Assembly: GCA_910577585.1 (NCBI GenBank)
Contig: CAJTNN010000003.1
Coordinates: 46,764-110,763, forward strand
From: an uncultured Muribaculaceae bacterium
Lineage (GTDB): Bacteria; Bacteroidota; Bacteroidia; Bacteroidales; Muribaculaceae
Length of the DNA: 64,000 nt
Direction of reading: 5' to 3'
Shown: positions 17,498 through 26,030 of the stretch, in pieces
Numbering within the stretch: position 1 is the stretch's first letter
Layout: each line of letters starts with the position of its first letter
Translations under genes and position numbers: made by a program
Notes under the pieces: generated by a model
Told to the model about the DNA's origin: nothing
Seen by the model: only the letters and a program-made list of their open reading frames with translations
Databases searched by the model: none

Positions 17498-17547
17498 GAC
17501 GCCAATATCCTGCCGGCACATCAATCGCCGGCAGGTTTATTGGCGTC
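17498..17547 (-). other. Strong intra-operon hairpin between gcvH and gcvPA
   Basis: A two-part stem: GACGCCAATA paired with TTATTGGCGTC outside and CTGCCGGC paired with GCCGGCAG inside. On the minus strand the bases after it are TATTTCTAAAA, not a clear T-tract, so it may be a processing or mRNA-stabilising hairpin, or a partial terminator that sets GcvH above the P-protein. Confidence 0.65.
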
Positions 17548-17594
17548 CAATCATTCTCTTAAGATTTCTCAGAGTATTCTATTGAATTTAACTC

Positions 17595-17975
17595 TTACTC
17601 CTCGCAGATCTTTGCGTAGGCAGCTGCGTCAAGCAGCGAGTCGAGCTCAGAGGCATCGCTCACTTTCACTTTCATGATCCAGTTGGCGAATGCATCTTCG
17701 TTGACGAGTTCGGGGCTATCCTCGAGTGCCTCGTTGATTTCCACAACCTCGCCGCTTACGGGTGAGATCAGATCGCTGGCAGCCTTCACTGACTCTACAG
17801 CGCCGAACTCCTCGCCTGCAGTCACCTCATCGCCCACTTCAGGCATGTCGACATATACGATGCTGCCGAGTGCATGCTGTGCGTAATCAGTGATGCCTAC
17901 AGTGGCGATGTCACCCTCAAGTTTTACCCACTCGTGAGAATCCGCATAGCGGAGATCATCTAAAATCTTGCTCAT
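17595..17975 (-). CDS. gcvH: Glycine cleavage system H protein
   Basis: The lipoyl carrier that shuttles the aminomethyl group among P, T and L proteins. The 126-residue length is normal. The lipoylation site is Lys64 in GAVESVKAASD. It lies 35 bases after gcvT and is the second gene of the operon. Confidence 0.96.
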   Translation of the reverse strand: MSKILDDLRYADSHEWVKLEGDIATVGITDYAQHALGSIVYVDMPEVGDEVTAGEEFGAVESVKAASDLISPVSGEVVEINEALEDSPELVNEDAFANWIMKVKVSDASELDSLLDAAAYAKICEE

Positions 17976-18010
17976 TTCTTCGTTATGATGTTTTTATGTT
18001 ATTCTTAAGG

Positions 18011-19105
18011 TTATTTCTTATAGTTTTTGTCGTAGAAGCGTTTCTTCACCACCTTGCCGGGGAAGCGTTTCTTGCGGATCTGCACCTCTACCTCAGTGCC
18101 GAGTTTGTCGTAGGGCTTGTTGACCATGGCCATTGCCACACTCTTGCCGGTGGAGATTGACTTGTAGCCGGTGGTAATCTCACCTACCTGCTCATCGCCC
18201 ACCATCACCGGATACCCATGACGTGGCACGGCAGAGCCCTCAAGCTCTATACCCACGATGCGGCGTGTCACACCCTCAGCCTTCTGCTTGGCCAGAGCCT
18301 CCTTGCCTATGAACTCCGGTTTGTCGAGTTTGACAAACATGCTCAGGCTGGCCTCAATAGGAGTGATGTCAGCTGCCAGCTCATCGCCATAAAGCGGCAG
18401 ACCCACCTCGAAGCGAAGCGTGTCGCGGCATCCGAGGCCACAGGGCTGCACACCGGCCTCCATAAGTTTATCCCACACCTTGCGGGTATAGTCATGACTG
18501 CCGTAGATTTCGAAGCCATCCTCTCCGGTATATCCGGTGCGGCTCACAATCACCTCTTCGCCATCAATCTCAAAAGTCTTGAAGTTATAGAACGGAATAT
18601 CCTTGCAAGCAATGCCGAGCACTTTTTCAAGAGTCTCCTCGGCCTTGGGTCCCTGCACAGCCACCTCGCCATATTTGGGAGACTCATCCTCTACAGTGCA
18701 GTCAAAGCCTTCGGCATGCTGTTTGATCCATGCCACATCCTTGTCGATGTTGGCGGCGTTGATGACAAGGAAGTATTCCTCATCGTTGACTTTATACACA
18801 AGCAGATCATCGACTGTGCCACCATTCTCATAGCACATCATGCCGTAGAAAATCTGACCGTCGGGCGCGCCCGTCACATCATTGACAAAAATATGGCTGA
18901 CAAATTTATAGGCCTCAGGGCCTTTCACACGCACCTCGCCCATATGGCTGACATCGAATACGCCCACTTCATGGCGCACCGCGTTGTGTTCCTCTGTGAT
19001 TCCTTTGTACTGGATAGGCATGTCGAAGCCTCCGAATGGCGACATGAGAGCGCCTTGTGCCACATGGCGGTCGTGCAGACAGGTCTTGATAAGGTTCTCT
19101 TCCAT
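18011..19105 (-). CDS. gcvT: Glycine cleavage system T protein (aminomethyltransferase)
   Basis: Transfers the methylene group from aminomethyl-GcvH to tetrahydrofolate and releases ammonia. The 364-residue protein has FGGFDMPIQYKGI, VFDVSHMGEV and the C-terminal MVNKPYDKLG/VQIRKKRFPGKVVK segments of the family. It is the promoter-proximal gene of gcvT-gcvH-gcvPA-gcvPB-lpdA. Its leader is about 175 nt long. I looked for a glycine riboswitch there and saw no recognisable aptamer. Confidence 0.96.
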   Translation of the reverse strand: MEENLIKTCLHDRHVAQGALMSPFGGFDMPIQYKGITEEHNAVRHEVGVFDVSHMGEVRVKGPEAYKFVSHIFVNDVTGAPDGQIFYGMMCYENGGTVDDLLVYKVNDEEYFLVINAANIDKDVAWIKQHAEGFDCTVEDESPKYGEVAVQGPKAEETLEKVLGIACKDIPFYNFKTFEIDGEEVIVSRTGYTGEDGFEIYGSHDYTRKVWDKLMEAGVQPCGLGCRDTLRFEVGLPLYGDELAADITPIEASLSMFVKLDKPEFIGKEALAKQKAEGVTRRIVGIELEGSAVPRHGYPVMVGDEQVGEITTGYKSISTGKSVAMAMVNKPYDKLGTEVEVQIRKKRFPGKVVKKRFYDKNYKK

Positions 19106-19290
19106 TTCTGATGTCTGGTTTTTCTTTAAGGTTGTTTTTCTTGTCTGAATCGCGATTGAATCATTTTATCTGTCATTGCGTCAGATAATCCACGGTTCAG
19201 TTAGAAATAAGGTTTCATATTCTGACTTTATCAACCCTTTCGTAGTGTATTACACCACATCGGCGATGAGTCGGTCTGTTCTTCAATTGC

Positions 19291-19322
19291 CAAAGTTAAC
19301 CAAACGTCTTCTAACTGCCAAA
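19291..19322 (-). promoter_or_regulatory. Promoter of the glycine cleavage operon
   Basis: On the minus strand a perfect -33 TTTG (19319-19322), a 20-base spacer and a TAACTTTG -7 box (19291-19298). Transcription should begin near 19285. Its -33 side lies about 10 bases from the divergent -7 box of the permease gene. Confidence 0.8.
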
Positions 19323-19331
19323 TTTTTTTAG

Positions 19332-19339
19332 TAATTTTG
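19332..19339 (+). promoter_or_regulatory. -7 box of the LolC/E-like permease gene
   Basis: TAATTTTG on the plus strand, 21 bases before the chosen start at 19361. No clear -33 element. The placement supports the 19361 start, because the earlier in-frame ATG at 19337 lies inside the box. Confidence 0.6.
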
Positions 19340-19360
19340 CAACATAAAGTATCAGTTTTT

Positions 19361-20611
19361 ATGGGTGTCAGTCTTTACATAGCCCGGCGGTTGTCGTTGG
19401 CTTCCGGTGGCCGTGGGGTTTCGCCGGCTGTGAGTGTGGCCGTAGTGGCGGTGGCACTGTCAATCCTGGTGATGATGTGCGCGATTGCAGTCGTCACAGG
19501 CTTCAAGGGTGAGATATCTTCTAAAGTGGCGGGATTCAACTCCCACATCACCATTACTCTCAACCCCACCAGTGTCGACCCTCAGAACCCCACACCTCTT
19601 GTCAGCCTCTCTCCCACCCTTAAGTCTATACTCGATTCGCAGCCCTACATCAAAGATGCGGCGCTCCAGGCTTCGATTCCCGCTATCCTGAAGACTCAAT
19701 CTGATTTCAAGGGCGTATACCTCAAGTCGCTTTCGGGCAAGAATCTGAATGATTTCATCGGTTCGGCCATTGTCGAAGGGCACATGCCTGACTATTCAGT
19801 TGACTCATGTGCAAATCATATTGTCATCAGCCGTAAGGCCGCTCTGCAACTCGGTCTGCACAGCGGCGACGCCATTGACACTTACTTCATCACCGATGCC
19901 GTCAGGGTGCGCCGCCTAAAGATTTCTGCCATATTTGACTCACATTTCGACACCTATGACGACTCTTTCGCATACGCCTCACTTCCATTAGTGCAGGAGT
20001 TAGGGAAACTTTCCGACTCACAGGGCACTTCAATTGCGGTGGCGCTGACCGATTTCGACGATGTCGACATCAATGCCGCCACGTTGCGCCAGACCCTCCA
20101 TGATGCCTACGACCAGGAGCTTATCTATAAGCGCTACGATGTGACAACTGCCCGACAGTCGGGAGCAGCCTACTTCCAATGGCTCGATCTGCTTGACATG
20201 AATGTGGTGGTGGTGCTGACACTGATGACGATTGTGGCCTGCATCACGCTGGTCAGCGGCATGCTTATTCTTATGGTCGATAAGGTCAGATTTATCGCTC
20301 TTATGTCTGCATTAGGGGCCTCCCGTCCCACCATCAGCCGGATATTCATGCTTTTGGCCGCCAAAATCGCCATCCTCGGCATGCTCATCGGCGATGCTCT
20401 CGCTATCGGACTGATTTACGCTCAGCGCGCCACCCACTTCATCCCACTCGACGCCGATTCATACTATATCGATTTCGTGCCGGTCAATCTGTCATGGACA
20501 GCATTCATTATTCTGAATCTTGCTGTATTGGCAATCATATGGATTGTGCTGATTCTACCATCGCGCTTTGCCGGTAAGGCTGCGCCGGCACGCACTCTTG
20601 CTGAGGACTGA
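19361..20611 (+). CDS. LolC/LolE-like ABC transporter permease
   Basis: An inner-membrane permease of the MacB/FtsX type, probably for release of lipoproteins to the outer membrane with a LolD ATPase encoded elsewhere. The 416-residue protein has one N-terminal membrane helix (SVAVVAVALSILVMMCAIAVVTGF), a large periplasmic domain (about 50-270), and three C-terminal helices, with the FtsX-type segment LVSGMLILMVDKVRFIALMSALGAS. The start at 19361 (MGVSLY) follows from the promoter position. Confidence 0.85.
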   Translation: MGVSLYIARRLSLASGGRGVSPAVSVAVVAVALSILVMMCAIAVVTGFKGEISSKVAGFNSHITITLNPTSVDPQNPTPLVSLSPTLKSILDSQPYIKDAALQASIPAILKTQSDFKGVYLKSLSGKNLNDFIGSAIVEGHMPDYSVDSCANHIVISRKAALQLGLHSGDAIDTYFITDAVRVRRLKISAIFDSHFDTYDDSFAYASLPLVQELGKLSDSQGTSIAVALTDFDDVDINAATLRQTLHDAYDQELIYKRYDVTTARQSGAAYFQWLDLLDMNVVVVLTLMTIVACITLVSGMLILMVDKVRFIALMSALGASRPTISRIFMLLAAKIAILGMLIGDALAIGLIYAQRATHFIPLDADSYYIDFVPVNLSWTAFIILNLAVLAIIWIVLILPSRFAGKAAPARTLAED

Positions 20612-20857
20612 CCCCTCAACCTTATTCCCGGCTCTCTATTCGCAGTCTACACCTACCAAAATCGCAGCCTCACTCTTCGCGCAGCCAACACATTTGGCAC
20701 GATATTTGTTTCCATAATATAGAGCAAGGTTGAGATTGACCCAGTCTTGCATACTCACTCGCCGGCTCCCCCTCTTCAAGCAAAAGCATGACCATATCGC
20801 CATCCATCTTGAAGCTGGCGCGTGAGAAAACAACTGTGTGAAAAAACAACTTATATT

Positions 20858-22930
20858 ATGGCAAATGGAAAAATAGGGGTAACTACTGAAAACATTTTCC
20901 CCGTAATCAAAAAATTTCTTTATAGCGACAATGAGATTTTTCTGCGCGAGCTTGTGAGCAACGCCGTAGATGCCACCCGCAAAATCCAGACCCTCACCTC
21001 TTTCGGCGACTTCAAGGGTGAACTCGGAGATCTGAAGGTGCGCGTCAGCATCGACAAGGAAGCCGGCACGCTCACAGTGTCTGACCATGGCATAGGCATG
21101 GACGCGGCCGACATCGAGAAATACATCAACCAGATTGCATTCTCAGGAGCCGAGGAGTTTCTGCAGAAGTATAAGGATTCAGCCAATTCCATAATCGGCC
21201 ACTTCGGCCTCGGATTCTATTCAGCTTTCATGGTGGCGAGCAAGGTCGTGATCCGCTCACTCTCTTATAAGGAGGGTGCGGAGGCTGTGGAATGGTCTTG
21301 CGACGGCTCTCCTGAATATGAGATGCACCCCTGCGACAAAGCTGAGCGTGGCACGGATATCATCCTGTACATTGACGATGAGTCTAAGGAATATCTCGAC
21401 CCCGAGCGCGATATTGCGCTGCTGAAGAAATATTGCCGATTCCTCCCGGTGCCCGTAGTATGCGGCAAAAAGCAGGAATGGAAGGATGGAAAATTAGTCG
21501 ACACTGATGAAGATAATGTGGTCAATGCCACCGAACCCCTCTGGACACGCAAGCCCACAGAACTCACCGATGACGACTACCTGCGCTTCTATCACGAACT
21601 CATGCCGGGGCGCGAAGATCCACTCTTCTGGATTCACCTGAATGTCGATTATCCCTTTACACTGACCGGTATCCTTTACTTCCCGAAGGTAAAGAGCAAC
21701 CTCGACCTGCAGCGCAACCGTATTCAGCTATACTGCAATCAGGTCTACGTCACCGACCAGGTCGAGGGTGTTGTGCCTGAATTCATGACTATCATGCAGG
21801 GCGTCATTGACTCACCTGACATACCTCTGAATGTGTCGAGAAGCTACCTCCAGGCCGACCGCCAGGTGAAGAAAATCTCATCATATATCTCAAAGAAGGT
21901 GGCTGAGAAACTCGACCGCCTCTTCACATCTGACCGTGCTGAATTTGAAAAGAAGTGGGATGATATCCGCATCTTCATCGAGTATGGCATGCTCACCGAT
22001 GAGAAGTTCTACGAGGCCGCCCGCAAGTTCTTCCTGCTTAAGAATGTAGCCGGCAAATATTTCTCGCTTGAGGAGTATAAGAAACTCGTCGAGGCCACAC
22101 AGACCGATAAAGAGTCAACCCTCATCTACCTATACGCCACCGACCCCACTGCACAATACTCCTACATCAGCCAGGCTGAGAAGAAAGGCTATGACGTGCT
22201 GCTGATGGATGGCGAACTCGATGAGCATTTCATGTCGATGCTTGAGAGCAAGGAGCAGAAACTTCGTTTCGTGCGCGTTGACTCTGATATTCCTGAGCGC
22301 CTTATCCAGAAGGAGGATACCCTCAAATCTGACCTTTCGCCGATGGAGGCTGACATTCTGCAGGGCTTGTTTACCTCGCAATTGCCTGAGGTGAAGGGTG
22401 CCGAGTTTGTGGTGACTCTCGAAGCGCTTGACGCCAACGCCGCACCGGCCACCGTCACTCAAAATGAGTTTATGCGCCGCATGAAGCGAATGGCAGAGCA
22501 GCAGCCGGGCATGGCCTTTGCAGCAAATATGCCTGACTCCTATCAACTCGTGATCAACACCAATCAAAAGAGTGTAGCCGAACTCATCAAGAATTCTAAA
22601 GATTCACTCTCTGCCGAGATTTCACCCATTCTCAAACAAATCGAGACTCTCAACGCTGAGATAGCCTCTGAGCGCAAGTCTTCAGCCGACAATGCCTCAG
22701 CCGAGGCGACATCAGCCGGGGCAGATTCCTCAGAAGAGCTGAAGAAGGCACTCCAGACCAAAGAGAGCGAAGTGGCTGACCTCCAGCGACAGCAGTCTGC
22801 CCTTATTGCCGGATATGCCGCCAAGCAGCCTGTAGTCCGCCAGATTATTGACCTCGCTCTGCTGCAAAGCGGACTCCTCTCAGGCAAGGAGCTGGCAGAA
22901 TTCATCAATCGTTCGATTTCTCTGCTGTAA
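20858..22930 (+). CDS. htpG: Chaperone HtpG (bacterial Hsp90)
   Basis: An ATP-dependent homodimeric chaperone. The 690-residue protein has the GHKL ATPase elements FLRELVSNAVDAT, DHGIGMD and GHFGLGFYSAFMV in the first 130 residues, then the middle domain with RNRIQLYCNQVYVTD, and a C-terminal dimerisation domain. A Ser/Ala/Glu-rich stretch near 600-640 is less conserved. The start at 20858 (MANGKIGV) is preferred to the ATG at 20822, whose extra residues do not fit the family. The ~245-base gap before it holds no confident gene. Confidence 0.96.
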   Translation: MANGKIGVTTENIFPVIKKFLYSDNEIFLRELVSNAVDATRKIQTLTSFGDFKGELGDLKVRVSIDKEAGTLTVSDHGIGMDAADIEKYINQIAFSGAEEFLQKYKDSANSIIGHFGLGFYSAFMVASKVVIRSLSYKEGAEAVEWSCDGSPEYEMHPCDKAERGTDIILYIDDESKEYLDPERDIALLKKYCRFLPVPVVCGKKQEWKDGKLVDTDEDNVVNATEPLWTRKPTELTDDDYLRFYHELMPGREDPLFWIHLNVDYPFTLTGILYFPKVKSNLDLQRNRIQLYCNQVYVTDQVEGVVPEFMTIMQGVIDSPDIPLNVSRSYLQADRQVKKISSYISKKVAEKLDRLFTSDRAEFEKKWDDIRIFIEYGMLTDEKFYEAARKFFLLKNVAGKYFSLEEYKKLVEATQTDKESTLIYLYATDPTAQYSYISQAEKKGYDVLLMDGELDEHFMSMLESKEQKLRFVRVDSDIPERLIQKEDTLKSDLSPMEADILQGLFTSQLPEVKGAEFVVTLEALDANAAPATVTQNEFMRRMKRMAEQQPGMAFAANMPDSYQLVINTNQKSVAELIKNSKDSLSAEISPILKQIETLNAEIASERKSSADNASAEATSAGADSSEELKKALQTKESEVADLQRQQSALIAGYAAKQPVVRQIIDLALLQSGLLSGKELAEFINRSISLL

Positions 22931-23030
22931 GTTGCTTCTCTACTCTGACTTACTATAAAGCGTCCGGTCAAGCCTCCGCCATGTCACCCGGCAGTATGAC
23001 TCAGGAGCGCTTATGTACAGATAACTAATG

Positions 23031-23090
23031 AAATTCCCCGCGCACTATGCTGAGAGCCTCAGCACAATGCGCGGGGAATTTATTTTATCA
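23031..23090. terminator. Terminator after htpG
   Basis: A 14-bp stem AAATTCCCCGCGCA/TGCGCGGGGAATTT (23031-23044, 23068-23081) with a nested TGCTGAG/TCAGCA hairpin, followed by ATTTTATC on the plus strand and by T-rich sequence on the other strand. It lies between convergent genes and likely acts in both directions. The rest of 22931-23223 shows nothing else. Confidence 0.85.
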
Positions 23091-23223
23091 TCGCAGGGTT
23101 CAACCAATTATGGCAGGCTTACCCTTCAAGATTATGATTTGACTTCCATAGCTATCAGGAATCGAGTCCTGCAGCTGTATAGAATCCGGTTCTGCATCTA
23201 TAAGGAATCGGATGGAGAATCTC

Positions 23224-23658
23224 TTACTTATTCTCTTCAGCTTCTGAAGTCTCAGCGTCAGCGACAGCCTCCTCTTCAGCAAATTTAGTAAATCCTGCCT
23301 GAAGAAGAAGGTTATACCAGCTGAAGAGTTTCTTTATGTCAGAGGGATATACACGGTCGCGGTCGAAATCGGGCAGAATCTCGGCAAAGCGGGCACGCAG
23401 GCCATCATTATCCATTGCCTTTACATCAATCTTCTCACCACCGGCATTGGCATACACGAGGTCAAGAATCTCACCCAGGGGCTTATCCTCACCCTCTGTA
23501 TACATAGCGATATCGCCAAGTGACACGACTTTGTCGCGGGCATGGATAGGCATACGCTTCTTGGTGAGCAGTTCCTCTACCACGAGCATTCGGTTGCCCT
23601 GCGATACAATCTCATAAAGTCCGGGCTTTCCGGTGATTGAAAGTATTCTACGTAGCAT
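23224..23658 (-). CDS. DUF5606 family protein
   Basis: A conserved Bacteroidota protein of 144 residues with no known function. The N-terminal ~60 residues (MLRRILSITGKPGLYEIVSQG..., VVEELLTKKRMPI) form a small basic/hydrophobic domain, a helical DUF5606 middle part follows (DNDGLRARFAEILPDFDRDRVY, IKKLFSWYNLLLQAG), and the tail is acidic (EEEAVADAETSEAEE). It has no signal or membrane helix. It is downstream of coaE on the same strand with a 112-base gap. Confidence 0.85.
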   Translation of the reverse strand: MLRRILSITGKPGLYEIVSQGNRMLVVEELLTKKRMPIHARDKVVSLGDIAMYTEGEDKPLGEILDLVYANAGGEKIDVKAMDNDGLRARFAEILPDFDRDRVYPSDIKKLFSWYNLLLQAGFTKFAEEEAVADAETSEAEENK

Positions 23659-23770
23659 ATTTTTTCTTTTAAAATTATTTCAAAAAATCTCTTTCCCAAT
23701 TTCACCCCGGCATCGACACTCTTCATGACCGCCACTGCGCTGCATATCTGTCATGCGGTGTACTGGTCAT

Positions 23771-24379
23771 TTACACGATGCTGAGTTTATCCAGTCCCTC
23801 TGTCACTTGCCGCAGCAGCGAGTGGTCGGCGTCATTCAGGATCTCTACAATCGAACTCCTATGCGCCTTCAGCAATTCAGCCTCGCGCACCTGCGAGGCA
23901 ATCCGCCGCTGTGCATCAGCCGCAGTGCATCCATCCCGCTCTATCACCCGCGCCACACGCTCTGCAGTAGGTGTGACGACCTGCCATATCGCATCGCAAA
24001 GTTCGGCAAGTCCGCTCTCAGCCAGCACAGCGGCCTCCACAAAGATAGGTGCGTGATTGCCGGTTCGCGACGCGGTCCAGAGCTGCAGGTCAGCTCTGAC
24101 AGCCCCATGTACAATGCTATTGAGGAGCTGACGCTTTGCCTCATCTGCAAATACAATCTCTCCAAGCAACTTACGGTCAGGTATGCTATGGCCATCGGTG
24201 ACCTCGGCAGAGATTTCAGTGCATATACGATGCTTAATCTCCCCACTCGATTCCATCAGCCGCCTGGCTTCAGAATCACAATCATACACCTCATAGCCCA
24301 TTTCACGCAGCATACGGCTCACCACACTTTTGCCAGAACCTATGCCACCGCAAATTCCTATAAGCACCGGTCTCTCCAT
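23771..24379 (-). CDS. coaE: Dephospho-CoA kinase
   Basis: The last step of CoA synthesis: phosphorylates dephospho-CoA. The P-loop GGIGSGKS is at 11-18 and is followed by VYDCDSEARRL, the substrate-binding DxDxxA-like motif. Length 202 residues. The start at 24379 (MERPVLIG) is chosen; an ATG at 24400 is possible. It directly follows the YbbR-like gene. Another CoA gene, coaBC, is about 7 kb away in the same strand block. Confidence 0.93.
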   Translation of the reverse strand: MERPVLIGICGGIGSGKSVVSRMLREMGYEVYDCDSEARRLMESSGEIKHRICTEISAEVTDGHSIPDRKLLGEIVFADEAKRQLLNSIVHGAVRADLQLWTASRTGNHAPIFVEAAVLAESGLAELCDAIWQVVTPTAERVARVIERDGCTAADAQRRIASQVREAELLKAHRSSIVEILNDADHSLLRQVTEGLDKLSIV

Positions 24380-24434
24380 CACTATGCCTGCTCCTTCCAT
24401 CTTACCTGATTTATTTTGAAGGCCACTCCGGGCG

Positions 24435-25406
24435 TCATTCTCTCACCAGCGTATATTCCACACTATCCGAGAGCACCCGCAGATTCAGCAGATTGCGGTC
24501 GCGGCGTCCCAGATGCAGCGGAAGCCGGCGTGTCTTGGCCGCCAAATCCCGATAATCGGCTATCACCTCCACAGTCTCTGTACTCGCCGCATTAAACTTA
24601 CTCATCGGCACATAATATTCTACCTGGGCATTTGCCGGGAAGAGAAGCAGATCCATCCCGTCAGGCACATTATGAATCTGCACCGTCACATTCACCTCTT
24701 TTCTGACCAGAGGCTCGACGTTGACCTTCACAGTCACTACCGAAGGATCGAATCTGGCCCCTGATACCTGCGTGAGTTTCACGGTGATGTCGGTCGATTC
24801 CTCGAGGTTGTTGCGCGTAAAGCGTTCGGTGAATACACGGGTAATTGTGTCAAGCACATCGCGGTTGGCATACACCATCACACCCTTCGGGTCGGCCTGA
24901 GGCACACCCATGATAATCTTACCCACTGCCGGACGCAAATCGGCCGACACCTCCACCGGTATTCTCCGGCCGGGCAGATTCGTATAGGCCAGCACCAGCG
25001 AGTCTACCGATGTCGACAATAACGATGCAGTCTGGCCGAAGGCATTCTTAATCGCAGCATTCAATTCAGATTTACTCATGCGGAACACGCCGTCCGCACT
25101 GTAATCTCTGAAGTTGATGTTCATCTTCGCCGTACCCAGCACCGCACTACGCCAAAGATTCGACCCCTTGTCCCTGACCATCACATGAATCTTATCTGGT
25201 GGAAGATTAATGAAATTCACAGAATCAGGCACATTGTAGATGTTCACTCCGACCTCGAAGTCATCCTGCACATTATCATTCAGAGCCAGTATAAACCAGA
25301 ACAACGCAGCTATGGCCACGAACACCAGGAAGGTCAAAGTCTTCTTGAATCCGGAAGTAGTCTTGACCTCCTTCCATGATTTGCGGATTTTGTCGATTTC
25401 TACCAT
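24435..25406 (-). CDS. YbbR-like domain protein
   Basis: A membrane-anchored 323-residue protein: a cytoplasmic N-terminus, one helix (FLVFVAIAALFWFILAL, about 25-43), then YbbR-type beta repeats in the periplasm (VNIYNVPDSVNFINLPPDKIHVMVRDKGS, and later VNVTVQIHNVPDGMDLLLFP). In Firmicutes, YbbR/CdaR regulates a diadenylate cyclase; in Bacteroidota its partner is not established and no cyclase gene is next to it. It lies between yajC and coaE, as commonly seen in Bacteroidales. Confidence 0.85.
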   Translation of the reverse strand: MVEIDKIRKSWKEVKTTSGFKKTLTFLVFVAIAALFWFILALNDNVQDDFEVGVNIYNVPDSVNFINLPPDKIHVMVRDKGSNLWRSAVLGTAKMNINFRDYSADGVFRMSKSELNAAIKNAFGQTASLLSTSVDSLVLAYTNLPGRRIPVEVSADLRPAVGKIIMGVPQADPKGVMVYANRDVLDTITRVFTERFTRNNLEESTDITVKLTQVSGARFDPSVVTVKVNVEPLVRKEVNVTVQIHNVPDGMDLLLFPANAQVEYYVPMSKFNAASTETVEVIADYRDLAAKTRRLPLHLGRRDRNLLNLRVLSDSVEYTLVRE

Positions 25407-25586
25407 AGCTTCTGTTGTGATATATAAAGGCGCGTATGCTCAAAATGAGTTTATCCGTAGAAGTCTTAAATCAGGTTTGAGCCATGCACCATTCCCATGA
25501 GCAATATCTAAGCATTCTCCCCAGGACACCTCGATGATGCCCGGGGGAGACTGTAGTTATCCGGAATGCAGTGCCGGTGCGCAATA

Positions 25587-25910
25587 TTATTTCTTCTCAG
25601 CCTTCGGAGCCTCAGTCACGATGGGGAACACCTGCTCGCGGCTCACCTTGATCACTACCTGAGGTGCAATCTCAATCTTCATCGAGCCCTCGGCCTCGTT
25701 GACATTGCGGATGGTGCCGTAGATGCCACCGGCAGTGATTACCTTGTCGCCCGACTGCATTGCTTCGCGGGCCTTCTTAAGGTCTTTCTGCTTTTTCGAC
25801 TGCGGACGAATCATGAAGAAGTAGAACACCACCACCATCGCGATGATCATGAGCATTCCGCTCCAGCTGCTCCCCTGCTGTTGCTGCAGGAGGATTGTAA
25901 GTAAGTTCAT
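25587..25910 (-). CDS. yajC: Preprotein translocase accessory subunit YajC
   Basis: A small inner-membrane protein that joins SecDF at the Sec translocon. The 107-residue protein has one helix (GMLMIIAMVVVFYFFMIRP) followed by the conserved QSKKQKDLKKAREAMQSGDKVITAGGIYGTI. The start at 25910 (MNLLTIL) is chosen over the ATG at 25937, which adds polar residues before the hydrophobic part. A CTCCCC/GGGGAG hairpin near 25517-25550 follows it without a T-tract. Confidence 0.93.
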   Translation of the reverse strand: MNLLTILLQQQQGSSWSGMLMIIAMVVVFYFFMIRPQSKKQKDLKKAREAMQSGDKVITAGGIYGTIRNVNEAEGSMKIEIAPQVVIKVSREQVFPIVTEAPKAEKK

Positions 25911-26030
25911 CTTGTATTTCGTTTGTAGGTTATGCAACCTTGCTTATCACTCGGCTGCCATGTTATAAAATTTAATCTCTGCTTTTATGATGCACTCCCC
26001 TGCCTATAGGCCGGGCAGTTGTCCCGGCTG

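Noticed and set aside
18218..19111. A 297-codon plus-strand frame opposite gcvT
   Set aside because: Histidine- and Leu-rich antisense product of a well conserved gene; no motif or promoter.
19106..19290. Glycine riboswitch in the gcvT leader
   Set aside because: The leader is long enough, but I could not find the conserved aptamer core; a covariance-model search would settle it.
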